In this document: in pieces, positions 8,424 to 16,856 of the stretch
How the letters are laid out: every line of letters starts with the position of its first letter
How positions within the stretch are numbered: position 1 is the first letter of the stretch
DNA from: Streptomyces sp. NBC_00464
Lineage (GTDB): Bacteria; Actinomycetota; Actinomycetes; Streptomycetales; Streptomycetaceae
Reading direction: 5' to 3'
DNA: 64,000 nucleotides
Assembly: GCF_036013915.1 (NCBI RefSeq)
Contig: NZ_CP107899.1
Coordinates: 4,216,001-4,280,000 of the forward strand
Position numbers and translations under genes: made by a program
The notes under the pieces: model-generated
What the model saw: only the letters and a program-made list of their open reading frames with translations
Told to the model about the DNA's origin: nothing
The model's database searches: none

Positions 8424-10133
8424 TCACTTCGCGTCCGCATACCGCTCCACCACCGCCGTGGTGAACGGGAAGCGCACCGGTGTCTCACCGAAGGCGGTCC
8501 GCCCGGCCAGTTCACCGGCCGCCCGGATCGCCTCCACGACGGTCCCGGCCTCCTCCTCGGGACAGTGCACGATCACCTCGTCGTGCTGGAAGAAGACCAG
8601 CTCGGCCCGGAGCCCGGCTGCCGCCATCGACTGCCGCAGCGCGGCGAGGAGCAGCAGCGCCCAGTCGGCGGCACTGCCCTGCACCACGAAGTTACGGGTG
8701 AAGCGGCCACGCGCACGGGCGTTGGAGGAGGCGTAACCCGGAGTGAACCCGCCGTCCGACCCTTCCGCACCGCCGGTCGCCGGATGCTCGTTCTCCTGCG
8801 GGATGCCGGCCTCCCCGTCGTCCCCGTGGCCCGCGGCGGGCGGGCTGGTCCGGCCCAGCCAGGTCCGTACGAGACGGCCCTCCTCGCCGGCCTTCGCGGC
8901 GTCGTCCACATAGGCGACCGCGTGCGGGAACCTCCGGCGCAGGGCCGCCAGATTCTTCAGGCCGTCCCCCGACGTCTGGCCGTAGACCGCGCCGAGCAGG
9001 GCGATCTTGGCGTGGTCGCGGTCGCCGTGGAAGGCGCGGTCGGAGAGCGCGGTGTAGAGGTCGCCGTCATGACCGGCCACCTCCATCAGGCCCCGGTCGC
9101 GGGAGATCGCGGCCAGCACCCGCGGCTCCATCTGGTCGGCGTCCGCGACGACGAGGCGCCAGCCCTCGTCGGCGACCACCGCCCGCCGGATCACCTTGGG
9201 GATCTGCAGCGCACCGCCGCCGTTGGTCGTCCAGCGGCCGCTGACCGTGCCGCCCGGCTGGTACTCGGGGCGGAAGCGGCCGTCGCGCACCCAGTCCTGG
9301 AGCCAGCTCCAGCCGTGGGCCGTCCAGATCCGGTACAGCTTCTTGTACTGGATGAGGGGCCGCACCGCCGGATGGTCCAGCTCCTCCAGCTCCCAGCGGC
9401 GGGTCGACCGCACCTTGATACCGGCCTGCGCGAAGGCCTTCACCACATCGGCGGGCAGATCCGGGCGGACCCGGCGGCCGAACGCGGCGGAGACCTCGTC
9501 CGCCAGCTCGGCCAGCTTCCGGGGCTCGCCGCCGCCCGCGTACCGCTCGCCGAGGAGCTCGTGCAGCAGCTCGCGGTGGACGTCGGCCCGCCAGGGCAGG
9601 CCCGAGCGGTTCATCTCGGCGGCGACCAGCATGCCGGCGGACTCGGCGGCCGTCAGCAGGCTCATCCGGCCCGGCCGGTCGGTGGCGTCGTGGCGGGCGA
9701 GCTGGTCCGCGTACACCCGGAGGAGGGCGTCGAACGGCAGGTCCGTCCCGGACTGCGGCTCGAACAGGGAGGACTGGGAGCCCGGTACGGCGGAGCGGGG
9801 CGGCGGGTCGGGCGGCACCGGGCCGTGCAGCAGACGGGCGTGGGCGGCAGCGGCGGAGCGGGGTTCGCCGAGCCGGCCCTCGTGCCCCAGCAGGAGGGAT
9901 TCGGCGACCTCGATGTCGTAACACCGCGCGACCGGGACCCCGGCGGCCAGCAGCCGGGGGTAGACCTCGGCCGTCGAACGCCACACCCAGCGGGTGACAT
10001 CGGGCCGGGAGCGGACGGCCTCGACCAGGTCCGGCTCGGTCACGACCGGGGCGGTGGGCCGGCCGGTGCGGTCCAGCGGGGCGAGGCGCGCGCCGCCGCT
10101 CTCCGTGACGGCCAGCGCCCAGCGTTCGGTCAT
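8424..10133 (-). CDS. Family A DNA polymerase (bifunctional 3'-5' exonuclease/polymerase type)
   Basis: A 569-residue PolA-related protein. The start is taken as ATG 10131-10133 (MTERWALAVTESGG); a longer open frame upstream has no family resemblance. The N-terminal third resembles the degenerate exonuclease domain of these actinobacterial proteins. The polymerase part keeps motif A as DADQMEPRVLA, the O-helix as KIALLGAVYGQTSGDG and motif C as QHDEVIVH, so the metal-binding Asp and His-Asp-Glu are present. A low-complexity insertion near residues 430-460 (GDDGEAGIPQENEHPATGG) interrupts the fingers region. There is no 5'-3' exonuclease domain, so it is not the main PolA. Probably a repair or accessory polymerase. 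Confidence 0.85.
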   Translation of the reverse strand: MTERWALAVTESGGARLAPLDRTGRPTAPVVTEPDLVEAVRSRPDVTRWVWRSTAEVYPRLLAAGVPVARCYDIEVAESLLLGHEGRLGEPRSAAAAHARLLHGPVPPDPPPRSAVPGSQSSLFEPQSGTDLPFDALLRVYADQLARHDATDRPGRMSLLTAAESAGMLVAAEMNRSGLPWRADVHRELLHELLGERYAGGGEPRKLAELADEVSAAFGRRVRPDLPADVVKAFAQAGIKVRSTRRWELEELDHPAVRPLIQYKKLYRIWTAHGWSWLQDWVRDGRFRPEYQPGGTVSGRWTTNGGGALQIPKVIRRAVVADEGWRLVVADADQMEPRVLAAISRDRGLMEVAGHDGDLYTALSDRAFHGDRDHAKIALLGAVYGQTSGDGLKNLAALRRRFPHAVAYVDDAAKAGEEGRLVRTWLGRTSPPAAGHGDDGEAGIPQENEHPATGGAEGSDGGFTPGYASSNARARGRFTRNFVVQGSAADWALLLLAALRQSMAAAGLRAELVFFQHDEVIVHCPEEEAGTVVEAIRAAGELAGRTAFGETPVRFPFTTAVVERYADAK

Positions 10134-10248
10134 ATGGCCGAGTCTGGCACCCGGCACTGACAACGCAGCGTCGGGCGCGGGGCGGCACCGGCTGAAAGGA
10201 TCGGAGGGCGGCTCATCCACCGCGGAGAACGAGGAGGCAGACGACACG

Positions 10249-11160
10249 ATGGAAGCGATCGTTTTCGAGGAGTTCGGCGGGCCCGAGGTGCTGCATCCGG
10301 CCCGGGTCGAGGACCCGCATCCCGGTCCCGGGCAGGTGCGGGTGAAGGTCCGGGCCGCCGCGGTCAACCCGATGGACTACAAGATCCGGCGCGGCTGGAT
10401 GGAGGACGTGTTCCCGACCTCGCTCCCGGCGATTCCCGGCGTCGAGTTCGCCGGGGTGGTCGATGTGACCGGTGAGGGAGTCACCGATGTGGCGGTGGGC
10501 GACGAGGTGCTGGGCTGGAGCGCCACCGGTTCCTACGCCGAGTACGCCCTGGCCGACGCCGCTCTCGTCGCCCGCAAGCCCGCGGAGCTGAGCTGGCCGG
10601 ACGCGGCAGCCCTGACCATCGCGTCGAACACCGCGCAGCGCGTCCTGGACGAACTCGCCCTGGAGGCGGGGGAGACCCTGCTGCTGCACGGGGCGGCGGG
10701 AGCCGTCGGATCGGCCGCGGTCCAGCTGGCGGTGGCCCGTGGCGCGACCGTGATCGGCACGGCGTCCCCGGGCAACCACGACTACCTGCGGGTGCTCGGC
10801 GCCACTCCGGTGGAGTACGGGGACGGGCTGGTCGGCCGGGTGCGCGAGCTCGCTCCCCAGGGTGTGGACGCGGTCTTCGACGCGTCGGGGCGCGGCGCGC
10901 TGCCGGACTCCATCGAGCTGCGCGGCTCCACCACCGACCGGATCGTCACGATCGCCGACCCGGAGGCGGCGAAGTACGGCGTGTCCTTCTCCGGCGGTGG
11001 CTCCCGGTCCAGGGAACAGCTGGCCGAGCACGCCCGCCGCGCGGCCGACGGTGAGCTGAGGGTGCCCGTCGCCGAGACGTTCCCGCTCACCGAGGCGGCC
11101 AGGGCGCAGGAACTGAGCGAGGCGGGGCACGTACGGGGGAAGGTCGTCCTGCTGCCGTGA
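10249..11160 (+). CDS. NADP-dependent quinone-oxidoreductase-type MDR protein
   Basis: A 303-residue medium-chain dehydrogenase/reductase. The start is ATG 10249 (MEAIVFEEFGGPEVL), preceded by GAGGAG-type bases; the frame is open upstream but shows no homology. The GroES-like domain (residues 1-120) lacks the catalytic zinc cysteine/histidine set. The Rossmann turn GAAGAVGSAAVQLA lies near residues 145-160. Enzymes of this group reduce quinones or enones with NADPH. It diverges from the polymerase gene across about 115 bases and is followed by the tandem repeat array. Substrate unknown. Confidence 0.88.
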   Translation: MEAIVFEEFGGPEVLHPARVEDPHPGPGQVRVKVRAAAVNPMDYKIRRGWMEDVFPTSLPAIPGVEFAGVVDVTGEGVTDVAVGDEVLGWSATGSYAEYALADAALVARKPAELSWPDAAALTIASNTAQRVLDELALEAGETLLLHGAAGAVGSAAVQLAVARGATVIGTASPGNHDYLRVLGATPVEYGDGLVGRVRELAPQGVDAVFDASGRGALPDSIELRGSTTDRIVTIADPEAAKYGVSFSGGGSRSREQLAEHARRAADGELRVPVAETFPLTEAARAQELSEAGHVRGKVVLLP

Positions 11161-11210
11161 CGGGAGGCGGGCCGGGATCCGGTGTGTGCGGGTGTTGCGG
11201 TCGGTGAAAG

Positions 11211-11219
11211 TTATCCACA
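11211..11219 (+). other. DnaA-box-like 9-mer beside the repeat array
   Basis: TTATCCACA, identical to the E. coli DnaA-box consensus (the usual Streptomyces form is TTGTCCACA). A second partly matching site on the opposite strand, TCATCCACA, follows within 12 bases. It sits just left of the 23-bp repeat array. One 9-mer can arise by chance; function is not established. Confidence 0.35.
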
Positions 11220-11223
11220 GGGT

Positions 11224-11414
11224 GTGGATGAATTCTGTCGAGCCTGCCACGTGGATCCCGCCGGGCCCGCCATGTGGATCCTGCCGAGCCCGCCACGTGG
11301 ATCTCGCCGAGCCCGCCACGTGTATCCCGCCGGGCCCGCCATGTGGATCCTGCCGGTCCAGCCGTGTGAGCCCCGTCGAGCCCGCCGCGTGAATTGCGCC
11401 GAGCCCGCCACGCC
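11224..11414 (+). repeat. 23-bp tandem repeat array, seven full copies plus partial ends
   Basis: Full units start at 11247, 11270, 11293, 11316, 11339, 11362 and 11385, each exactly 23 bases, with a truncated copy at 11408 and a degenerate copy at 11224-11246. The unit has the form CCACGTGGATCC.GCCG.GCCCG; variation is mostly C/T or G/A. Because 23 is not a multiple of 3, the array is not a conserved peptide repeat, although several frames stay open through it. It fills the space between the oxidoreductase and the DUF2786 gene and runs into the likely promoter of the latter (TACCCT at 11415-11420, six bases before ATG 11427). Confidence 0.95.
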
Positions 11415-11426
11415 TACCCTGACCTC

Positions 11427-12605
11427 ATGGAACCGGTGATCGACCAGGCCTTCGCGGCTGCCCTGTACTCGGACGGCGACGACGGCCTCGACACCGGCGC
11501 GTCCCTCCTCGCCGCCGACCCGGCGTCCGACGCGGAGCTGCTGCGCCGCGGCGAGGAGTTCGTCAGGCGCGCCTGGGGCCGTGGCTGGCTGCCCGCCGAT
11601 CTCGTGCGCATCGTCCGCCGCGAACTCGACGAGCACGCGGCCGGTCTGGCCGCCGGGCTGATCGGCTCGGAGGTCCGGCGCTACGAGACGCTGCCGCCCC
11701 GCTGGCAGGGGCAGCTGGACGAGCTGCCCGCGGCGCCGCCGGCGGGGCGGCCGGACCGTTTCTCGTACTCCTCCGCAGTCCTGGGGCTCTACCGGCTGCT
11801 GCTCCGGCTGCCCGCGATCGAACCCGTAGGGCCCCCGCCCGGCGCCTTGCGCGACACCCTGCATCTGCCGCCCGCGCACGACGAGCCGCGCATGCTGACC
11901 CGGATCCGGGCGCTGCTGGCCAAGGCCGAGGCGACCGGATTTCCCGAAGAGGCCGAGGCGCTCACCACCAAGGCGCAGGAGCTGATGGCCCGGCACAGCA
12001 TCGACGAGGCCCTGCTGGCGGCCCGTACGCACAGCGACAGCGTGCCGGGCGCCTGCCGGATCGGGGTGGACGCCCCGTACGAGACGGCCAAGGCGATCCT
12101 GCTCGACGCCGTCGCCTCGGCGAACCGCTGCCGGGCCGTGTGGAACGGCGACCTCGGCTTCTCGACCGTGATCGGATTCGAGCCGGACCTGGAGGCCGTG
12201 GAGCTGCTCCACACCTCTCTGCTGGTGCAGGGCACGGCGGCGATGACCCGGGCCGAAGCGGGCCAGCGGGCCGGCGGCCGGAAGCGGACCAAGACCTTCC
12301 GGCAGTCCTTCCTGATGGCCTACGCCCAGCGGCTGGGCCGCCGGCTGGCTGACGGCACCGCCCGCGCCACCGCCGAGGCCGACGCCGAGGAGGGCACGGC
12401 CGGTGCACCGTCCGCCGGGGCGGCGGGCCTGCTGCCCGTGCTGGCCGCCCGGGACGTGGCGGTCACGGACACCGCCGAGAAGATGTTCCCCGAGACCACG
12501 ACCACCCGGGTCCGAGGTGCCACGGACCTGGACGGCTGGACCCATGGGACGGCCGCGGCGGACCGGGCCAGGATGGGCGGGCGCACGCCGGAGATCTCCG
12601 GCTGA
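11427..12605 (+). CDS. DUF2786-domain protein
   Basis: A 392-residue protein. The start is taken as ATG 11427 (MEPVIDQAFAAALYSDGDDG); GTG codons upstream lie inside the repeat array. Residues about 155-195 (MLTRIRALLAKAEATGFPEE, then AEALTTKAQELMARHSI) are the DUF2786 domain, a helical module found in phage and actinobacterial proteins with no known function. The rest (about 200-390) resembles the DUF7168 region that usually follows. There is no ribosome binding site and a TACCCT box ends six bases before the ATG, so the mRNA is probably leaderless. The gene stands alone on the plus strand. Confidence 0.75.
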   Translation: MEPVIDQAFAAALYSDGDDGLDTGASLLAADPASDAELLRRGEEFVRRAWGRGWLPADLVRIVRRELDEHAAGLAAGLIGSEVRRYETLPPRWQGQLDELPAAPPAGRPDRFSYSSAVLGLYRLLLRLPAIEPVGPPPGALRDTLHLPPAHDEPRMLTRIRALLAKAEATGFPEEAEALTTKAQELMARHSIDEALLAARTHSDSVPGACRIGVDAPYETAKAILLDAVASANRCRAVWNGDLGFSTVIGFEPDLEAVELLHTSLLVQGTAAMTRAEAGQRAGGRKRTKTFRQSFLMAYAQRLGRRLADGTARATAEADAEEGTAGAPSAGAAGLLPVLAARDVAVTDTAEKMFPETTTTRVRGATDLDGWTHGTAAADRARMGGRTPEISG

Positions 12606-12743
12606 GACCGGCGGCCTGCCCCGGTGGCCTCTCCGGGCCGGGTGGGTCCGGGGCGGGGGTGCTGCGGGTCCCGGCCGGGCTCGCAGCAGGTCCACGAGCC
12701 GGGAAGCCGGACCCGACAACTCGGGCATATCGGTAAATCCGGT

Positions 12744-12749
12744 TAGGCT
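12744..12749 (+). promoter_or_regulatory. -10 element of a likely leaderless promoter
   Basis: TAGGCT ends six bases before ATG 12756, which has no ribosome binding site. Transcription would then start at or next to the start codon. A clear -35 box was not seen. Confidence 0.45.
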
Positions 12750-12755
12750 CTGGGC

Positions 12756-14903
12756 ATGAGCTGGCTCCGGGCGCTGAGGGAGACCGCCCGCTCGGGGCTG
12801 ACGATCGAGAGGACGCGTCTCGAACCGCTGATCGCCATCCGCGGCGCGGCCGGTCTCGCCCTGGTGATCGGGGTGAGCCTCGCCCTCTTCGGGCCGGTGG
12901 TCGCCGCCAGCTCCGCGTTCGGCGCGTACCAGGCGGCGATCGCCACCTTCCAGCGCAGCTGGCGCCCCCGCCCGGTGCTCGCCCTGGTCTCCGGCTTCAG
13001 CCTCGGCGTATCGACGTTCCTCGGCTACGTCACCGGCTCCCATCTCTCGCTCTTCATGGTCCTGCTGGTGCTCTGGACCTTCCTTGCCGGGCTGGCCTGG
13101 GCGGCGGGTCCGACGGCCGGCATCATCGCCGCGTCCAACGTCGCGATCATGCTGGTGACGGTCACCCTGCCCACATCCGTCGCCGAGGCCGCCCTGCACG
13201 CCCTGATGATCACCTTCGGCGGGGTGGTCCAGGCCGCGCTGATCGTGATGTTCCCGGTCCGCAGATGGGGCGCCCAGCGAGACGCCCTGGCCGACGCGCT
13301 GGCCGCCGAGGCCGACTATGCCCGCAGGCTGCGCCACGACCCGGTCGCCCCCTTCGACCCGGTCCCCCTGATGGAGGCCCGCAGAGCCGCCGCCGTCACC
13401 GAGCGCCAGGCCCGCCGCCGCCCCGCCGAACTGCACGGCTCACGCGGGGCCGCCGAGCGCATCAGGCCGGTCCTCGCCTCACTCGCGGACCCGGCGATGG
13501 GCGTCCCGTCCGAGGGCCCCGAACGCGACCGGGTCCGCGAGCTCCTCGCCGCCGCCGGCTCCCTGCTCGACGCGGCCGCGCGGGCGATCCGCCACGGCGA
13601 TCCGGTGCGGCTCCCCGGACCCGCCGTCGCCGCGCTGAAGACCCCCGACACCGGCGCGCTGTTCACCGGCCCCCCGCTCCGCGCGGCCGACCGGCTGGCC
13701 GCCCTGCTCTCCGACGTCATCGAGGCCGCCGAGGGCGACGGCACCAAGGAGGAGCGGGCCGAGGTCGAGGAGGCCGCCGACGCCATCGAGGCAGGGCGGG
13801 GCGGCAGGGTCCCCGCCGAGCACCACCGACGGCCCACCCTGCTGCGGCTGATCCCGGTGGTGCTCGGGTCGATGCGCCGCGAACTGCACCACGGCTCCCC
13901 GATCCTGCGGCACGCGATCCGGATCTCCGTCGTCGCCGCGGTCGGCTACCTGCTGGGTCTGGCACTGCCGTACGGGCACGGCTACTGGGTGCCGATGGCG
14001 GCCGTCATGGTGATGCGGCCGGAGTTCTCCCGGACGTACGAACGGTCCGTGGCGCGCTTCGGCGGCACCGTCGTCGGGGTCTTCGTCGCCAGCGTGATCG
14101 TCCAGGTCGCCGCCCCGCACGCGGGGCTGTCCGCCGTGCTTGCCGTGGCCTGCGCCCTGCTGATGTACCTGCTGATGCGCACCGGCTACGCCGTCGGCCA
14201 GGCCTGCGTCGCCGCGTATGTGGTCTTCCTGCTCGGCATGGCCGGCGACGACCTGTCGCAGACCGTCTTCGAGCGGGTCTTCCTGACCCTGCTCGGCGGT
14301 CTGCTCGCCATGATCTCGTACGCCGTCTACCCGGCCTGGGAGACCCCGCGGCTGCGCGGCCGGCTCGGCGACTGGCTGAAGGAGGACGGCCGTTACGCCG
14401 CCTCGGTCGTCGACCAGTACGCCGATCCGGCCGACCGCGGCCACGACGACGTCCGCCAGGCCCTGCTCGCCACCCGGAACGCCCGCGTCGCCTGGCAGGA
14501 GGCGGTGGCCACCGCGCAGCATGAACCGGTACGCCACCGCGGCCTGTCGCGCGCCGCCGCCGACGACACCCAGCACGCGCTCGCCCAGCTCGGCCGGGTC
14601 GCGATGCTGATGGAGGCGCACCTGCCGGAGGGCGGCGCCACTCCCGTACCAGCGGCTGCCCCGCTCGCCGAGGCGCTGCGCCGGGCCACCGAACAGGGGG
14701 CGAAAGCGGTGCGGGAGCGGCGCGTACCCGACTGGACGGCGGTGCGGGAGGCACTGGAGAAGTGGGACGAGGAGGAGCGGATGCGCGAAGGGAAGTCGGA
14801 CCCCGTCGTGCGGAACGGGGCCGACCTCCTGCTCGAAGCCCTGGAGGAGTTCTCCCAGGGCCTGGACACCGGCTCGCGGTCCCGTGGATCCGACGACGAC
14901 TGA
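12756..14903 (+). CDS. FUSC-family inner-membrane protein
   Basis: A 715-residue protein with two similar blocks of membrane segments: residues about 25-170 and about 385-540, each followed by a long soluble helical part. The second block includes LPYGHGYWVPMAAVMVMRPE then FSRTYERSVARFGGTVVGV, a signature of the FUSC/aromatic-acid exporter family (YccS, AaeB). These proteins are thought to export aromatic acids or other anionic compounds, but evidence in actinobacteria is thin. The last 100 residues are rich in charge. It probably starts on a leaderless transcript. It stands alone and converges with the lipoprotein gene. Confidence 0.85.
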   Translation: MSWLRALRETARSGLTIERTRLEPLIAIRGAAGLALVIGVSLALFGPVVAASSAFGAYQAAIATFQRSWRPRPVLALVSGFSLGVSTFLGYVTGSHLSLFMVLLVLWTFLAGLAWAAGPTAGIIAASNVAIMLVTVTLPTSVAEAALHALMITFGGVVQAALIVMFPVRRWGAQRDALADALAAEADYARRLRHDPVAPFDPVPLMEARRAAAVTERQARRRPAELHGSRGAAERIRPVLASLADPAMGVPSEGPERDRVRELLAAAGSLLDAAARAIRHGDPVRLPGPAVAALKTPDTGALFTGPPLRAADRLAALLSDVIEAAEGDGTKEERAEVEEAADAIEAGRGGRVPAEHHRRPTLLRLIPVVLGSMRRELHHGSPILRHAIRISVVAAVGYLLGLALPYGHGYWVPMAAVMVMRPEFSRTYERSVARFGGTVVGVFVASVIVQVAAPHAGLSAVLAVACALLMYLLMRTGYAVGQACVAAYVVFLLGMAGDDLSQTVFERVFLTLLGGLLAMISYAVYPAWETPRLRGRLGDWLKEDGRYAASVVDQYADPADRGHDDVRQALLATRNARVAWQEAVATAQHEPVRHRGLSRAAADDTQHALAQLGRVAMLMEAHLPEGGATPVPAAAPLAEALRRATEQGAKAVRERRVPDWTAVREALEKWDEEERMREGKSDPVVRNGADLLLEALEEFSQGLDTGSRSRGSDDD

Positions 14904-14936
14904 GGCGGTGTCAGGATCCCGGCCGGGGCCCGCGGG

Positions 14937-15422
14937 TCATGGGGTCGGCAGGTCGGGCAGGCCCTCCAGGGAGTCGGCGTCGGTCTTGGCGAGCGTGTCC
15001 TTGGTGCCGCCGTCCCACGAGACGACGACGGTCTTTCCGTCGTTGGACTCGATGGCCCCCATGGTCCGGTCGGTGTCGCCGTCGGCACATGTCAGGGCCA
15101 GCATCGGCTTGTTGCCCATGTCCTTGGCGGTACCCGAGCAGACGTGGGATTCGGCGACGATCACGGCCTTCCCGGATGCGACGGAGAGCACGACGGCCTT
15201 GCCGTCGGTCTGCCCCGCCCAGGCGCCCTCCAGCGCCTTGAGGCCGCCGGTGGCGCCGTCCGCTCCGGAGCCGGAGTCGCTGCCGGCGGGTGCCGGGGTG
15301 GCGGAGGAGCCGGCTGCCTTGTCCGCGCCGTCCTTGTCACTGTCGCTGCTGCACCCGGTGAGGGCGAGCGCGGCCAGCAGTCCGGTGGCGACGACGGTGG
15401 CGGTACGTACGATTTTGTCCAT
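14937..15422 (-). CDS. Small secreted lipoprotein
   Basis: A 161-residue lipoprotein. The start is ATG 15420-15422 with GGGGGAA seven bases before it; a TTG two codons upstream is less likely. The signal peptide ends in a lipobox, LALTGC (Cys near residue 24), followed by a long Ser/Asp/Gly/Pro-rich spacer. The folded part (about 75-155) contains three further cysteines (SHVCSGTAKD, LALTCADGD) that could form disulphides, and ends near VVSWDGGTKDTL. It would sit on the outer face of the cell membrane. No family was recognised; similar lipoproteins are common in Streptomyces. Monocistronic. Confidence 0.75.
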   Translation of the reverse strand: MDKIVRTATVVATGLLAALALTGCSSDSDKDGADKAAGSSATPAPAGSDSGSGADGATGGLKALEGAWAGQTDGKAVVLSVASGKAVIVAESHVCSGTAKDMGNKPMLALTCADGDTDRTMGAIESNDGKTVVVSWDGGTKDTLAKTDADSLEGLPDLPTP

Positions 15423-15567
15423 GCTCAATTCCCCCTGGATGACGAATGACCGTCCAAGCTACCAGTGAGTCGCAACCGAGTCGGAGTGGTCAACTCCCGG
15501 AATCGGGAGCGGAACAGGCCGTTCGTTCGTCTTTCTCCTGCGGGGAGCTGTAACCGAGGGAACACCC

Positions 15568-15607
15568 CGCGTGCACGTGCATCTGCTCATGCATCCGCTC
15601 ATGCATC
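15568..15607 (+). promoter_or_regulatory. Box A: 28-bp motif plus a further repeat, upstream of the DUF397 gene
   Basis: Starts CGCGTGCACGTGCATCTGC at 15568. Three GCATC pentamers lie at 15579, 15591 and 15603, exactly 12 bases apart. The first 28 bases match the reverse complement of 16661-16688 at 26 of 28 positions. The right edge sits where a -35 would lie for the TATGAT box at 15624. This arrangement suggests an operator for a regulator of this locus. Confidence 0.65.
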
Positions 15608-15623
15608 AGAAAATGAACACAGC

Positions 15624-15629
15624 TATGAT
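15624..15629 (+). promoter_or_regulatory. -10 box of the DUF397 gene promoter
   Basis: TATGAT, close to the sigma-70-type consensus. The expected -35 position falls in the GCATC repeats of box A. Transcription would start near 15636, about 38 bases before the GTG start, leaving room for the GGGGAG ribosome binding site at 15662-15667. Confidence 0.5.
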
Positions 15630-15673
15630 CCGAGACAGTTGACACTTGCACTTTGCAACTCGGGGAGCGTCCT

Positions 15674-15916
15674 GTGCACCACGTGTACAACGGCATGGCG
15701 GCCACAGAGCTTCGCGGAGTCGTATGGCAGAAGAGCAGGCACAGCAACTCCCAGGGATCCTGCGTGGAGTTCGCGAAGCTGCCCGGCGGCGATGTGGCGA
15801 TGCGCAATTCGCGTCACCCCGACGGGCCGGCGCTCGTCTATACGCCTGCGGAGATAGAGGCGCTGCTGCTCGGCGTCAAGGACGGCGAGTTCGACCACCT
15901 CATAGCGGAGGCCTGA
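15674..15916 (+). CDS. DUF397-domain protein
   Basis: An 80-residue protein. The start is GTG 15674, six bases after GGGGAG; a TTG at 15653 has no such site. The DUF397 core is clear: WQKSRHSNSQGSCVEFAKL, then VAMRNSRHPDGPALVYTPAE. These small Streptomyces proteins occur beside XRE/DUF5753 regulators and AbaA/WhiJ-type ATPases; in the whiJ locus such a protein acts with its cognate DNA-binding partner to control development. Here the ATPase (minus strand) and the XRE gene lie within 1.2 kb, so the three probably form one such set. The partner contact is inferred from the family. Confidence 0.9.
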   Translation: MHHVYNGMAATELRGVVWQKSRHSNSQGSCVEFAKLPGGDVAMRNSRHPDGPALVYTPAEIEALLLGVKDGEFDHLIAEA

Positions 15917-15992
15917 GCGCCTTCTGCGGGACATTCCGGAGCGTCATTCCTCGGCGACGCGGAGCAACCACGCCCGATCATGGACTTTCTGG

Positions 15993-16031
15993 CCGTGCGT
16001 CAGGCGGCCCTCCTGTCCGTGCGTCAGGCGG
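15993..16031. repeat. 24-base duplication across the end of the ATPase gene
   Basis: CCGTGCGTCAGGCGG occurs at 15993-16007 and again at 16017-16031, a 24-base period. The second copy contains the stop codon of the minus-strand ATPase gene, so the duplication repeats the codons around the C-terminus just past the stop. Probably a slippage event. Confidence 0.8.
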
Positions 16032-16545
16032 GGTCGGACAGCCGGAAGAGCGCCCAGACGACCTTTCCGCGCGGCGCCGGTCCGGAAGCGGCACTCTCCG
16101 TCGTCAATACGGGTGAAGGGTGCCAGCCCCAGCAGTCGCTGAAGGAGTCCACCAGGAACAGGCCACGGCCCGACTCCGCGGAGTCGGCGGCCTCGGCCGC
16201 GACGGGGCTCGCCTGGCTGGGATCGCGCACCGCGCACACCAGCCGCGAGGTCCAGCGCATCAGGTGCAGCCGGACGGGCGGGTCCTGGGGCTCGCGCGGG
16301 AGCTCGGCGGGCAGGGCGTGCCGCAGGGCGTTGGTGACCAACTCGGAGACGACGAGCGCGACATCGTCGAAGCGTTCGCTCAGACCCCAGCCGCTCAGGG
16401 TCGCCCGGGTGAACTGCCGTGCTCCACCGACGGCTTCGTAGCGGGCGGGCAGGGCGCAGGTGGCCGATCCGGAGACGTCGGAGGGATCGATGGGGGGGAG
16501 CCCCTGTCGTAAGGGCTCGAGCATCGTCGATCCATTCGTCCCCAT
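16024..16545 (-). CDS. Anti-sigma-factor-like ATP-binding protein (HATPase_c, RsbW type)
   Basis: A 173-residue GHKL-fold protein. The start is ATG 16543-16545 (MGTNGSTMLEP); upstream codons in the frame have no ribosome binding site. The N-box is VVSELVTNALRHA (residues about 67-79) and the glycine segment is ESGRGLFLVDSFSD, giving a Bergerat ATP-binding site. Short single-domain proteins like this are abundant in Streptomyces, often beside DUF397/XRE genes. They are presumed serine kinases or anti-sigma-like partners. It diverges from the XRE gene. A 28-bp box matching the one before the DUF397 gene lies about 115 bases upstream of this start, in the same orientation relative to the gene. 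Confidence 0.88.
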   Translation of the reverse strand: MGTNGSTMLEPLRQGLPPIDPSDVSGSATCALPARYEAVGGARQFTRATLSGWGLSERFDDVALVVSELVTNALRHALPAELPREPQDPPVRLHLMRWTSRLVCAVRDPSQASPVAAEAADSAESGRGLFLVDSFSDCWGWHPSPVLTTESAASGPAPRGKVVWALFRLSDPA

Positions 16546-16660
16546 GCGAGGCACTCCCGGGATTCGCGGCTGTATCGGTACTGCGGGTACACGGGTACAG
16601 CGGCACAACACGAACGAGCACGCAGGTGCGCGTGGCCCATGGTTCCGAATGCGCAGAGCA

Positions 16661-16688
16661 GATGCAAGGGCAGATGCACGTGCACGCG
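16661..16688 (-). promoter_or_regulatory. Box B: mirrored copy of the 28-bp motif, upstream of the ATPase gene
   Basis: Read on the minus strand it begins CGCGTGCACGTGCATCTGC and matches box A (15568-15595) at 26 of 28 positions, again with two GCATC pentamers 12 bases apart. It lies in the 311-base gap between the divergent ATPase and XRE genes, which otherwise shows no gene. It points toward the ATPase gene as box A points toward the DUF397 gene. Confidence 0.65.
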
Positions 16689-16856
16689 CCTGACCTGTCC
16701 GATACCGTGCCGGTTCTTGGTCATTTCTTCCTGTGTGGAGTTTCGGGACCTTCTGGAAGTCTTCCCATTTCCGTAATCGAATGAGTACGGGCTGAAGCGT
16801 TTTGATGGCAGAATCCGGCTCTTGGGGTTCGGGGGGACCCCGATGCCCAGGAAGCG

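Noticed and set aside
11211..11414. A replication origin (DnaA box plus iteron-like repeats)
   Set aside because: Only one good box, no A/T-rich unwinding region and no replication gene nearby; kept as a repeat array only.
11224..11414. A CRISPR array
   Set aside because: Units are contiguous with no spacers and no cas genes are present.
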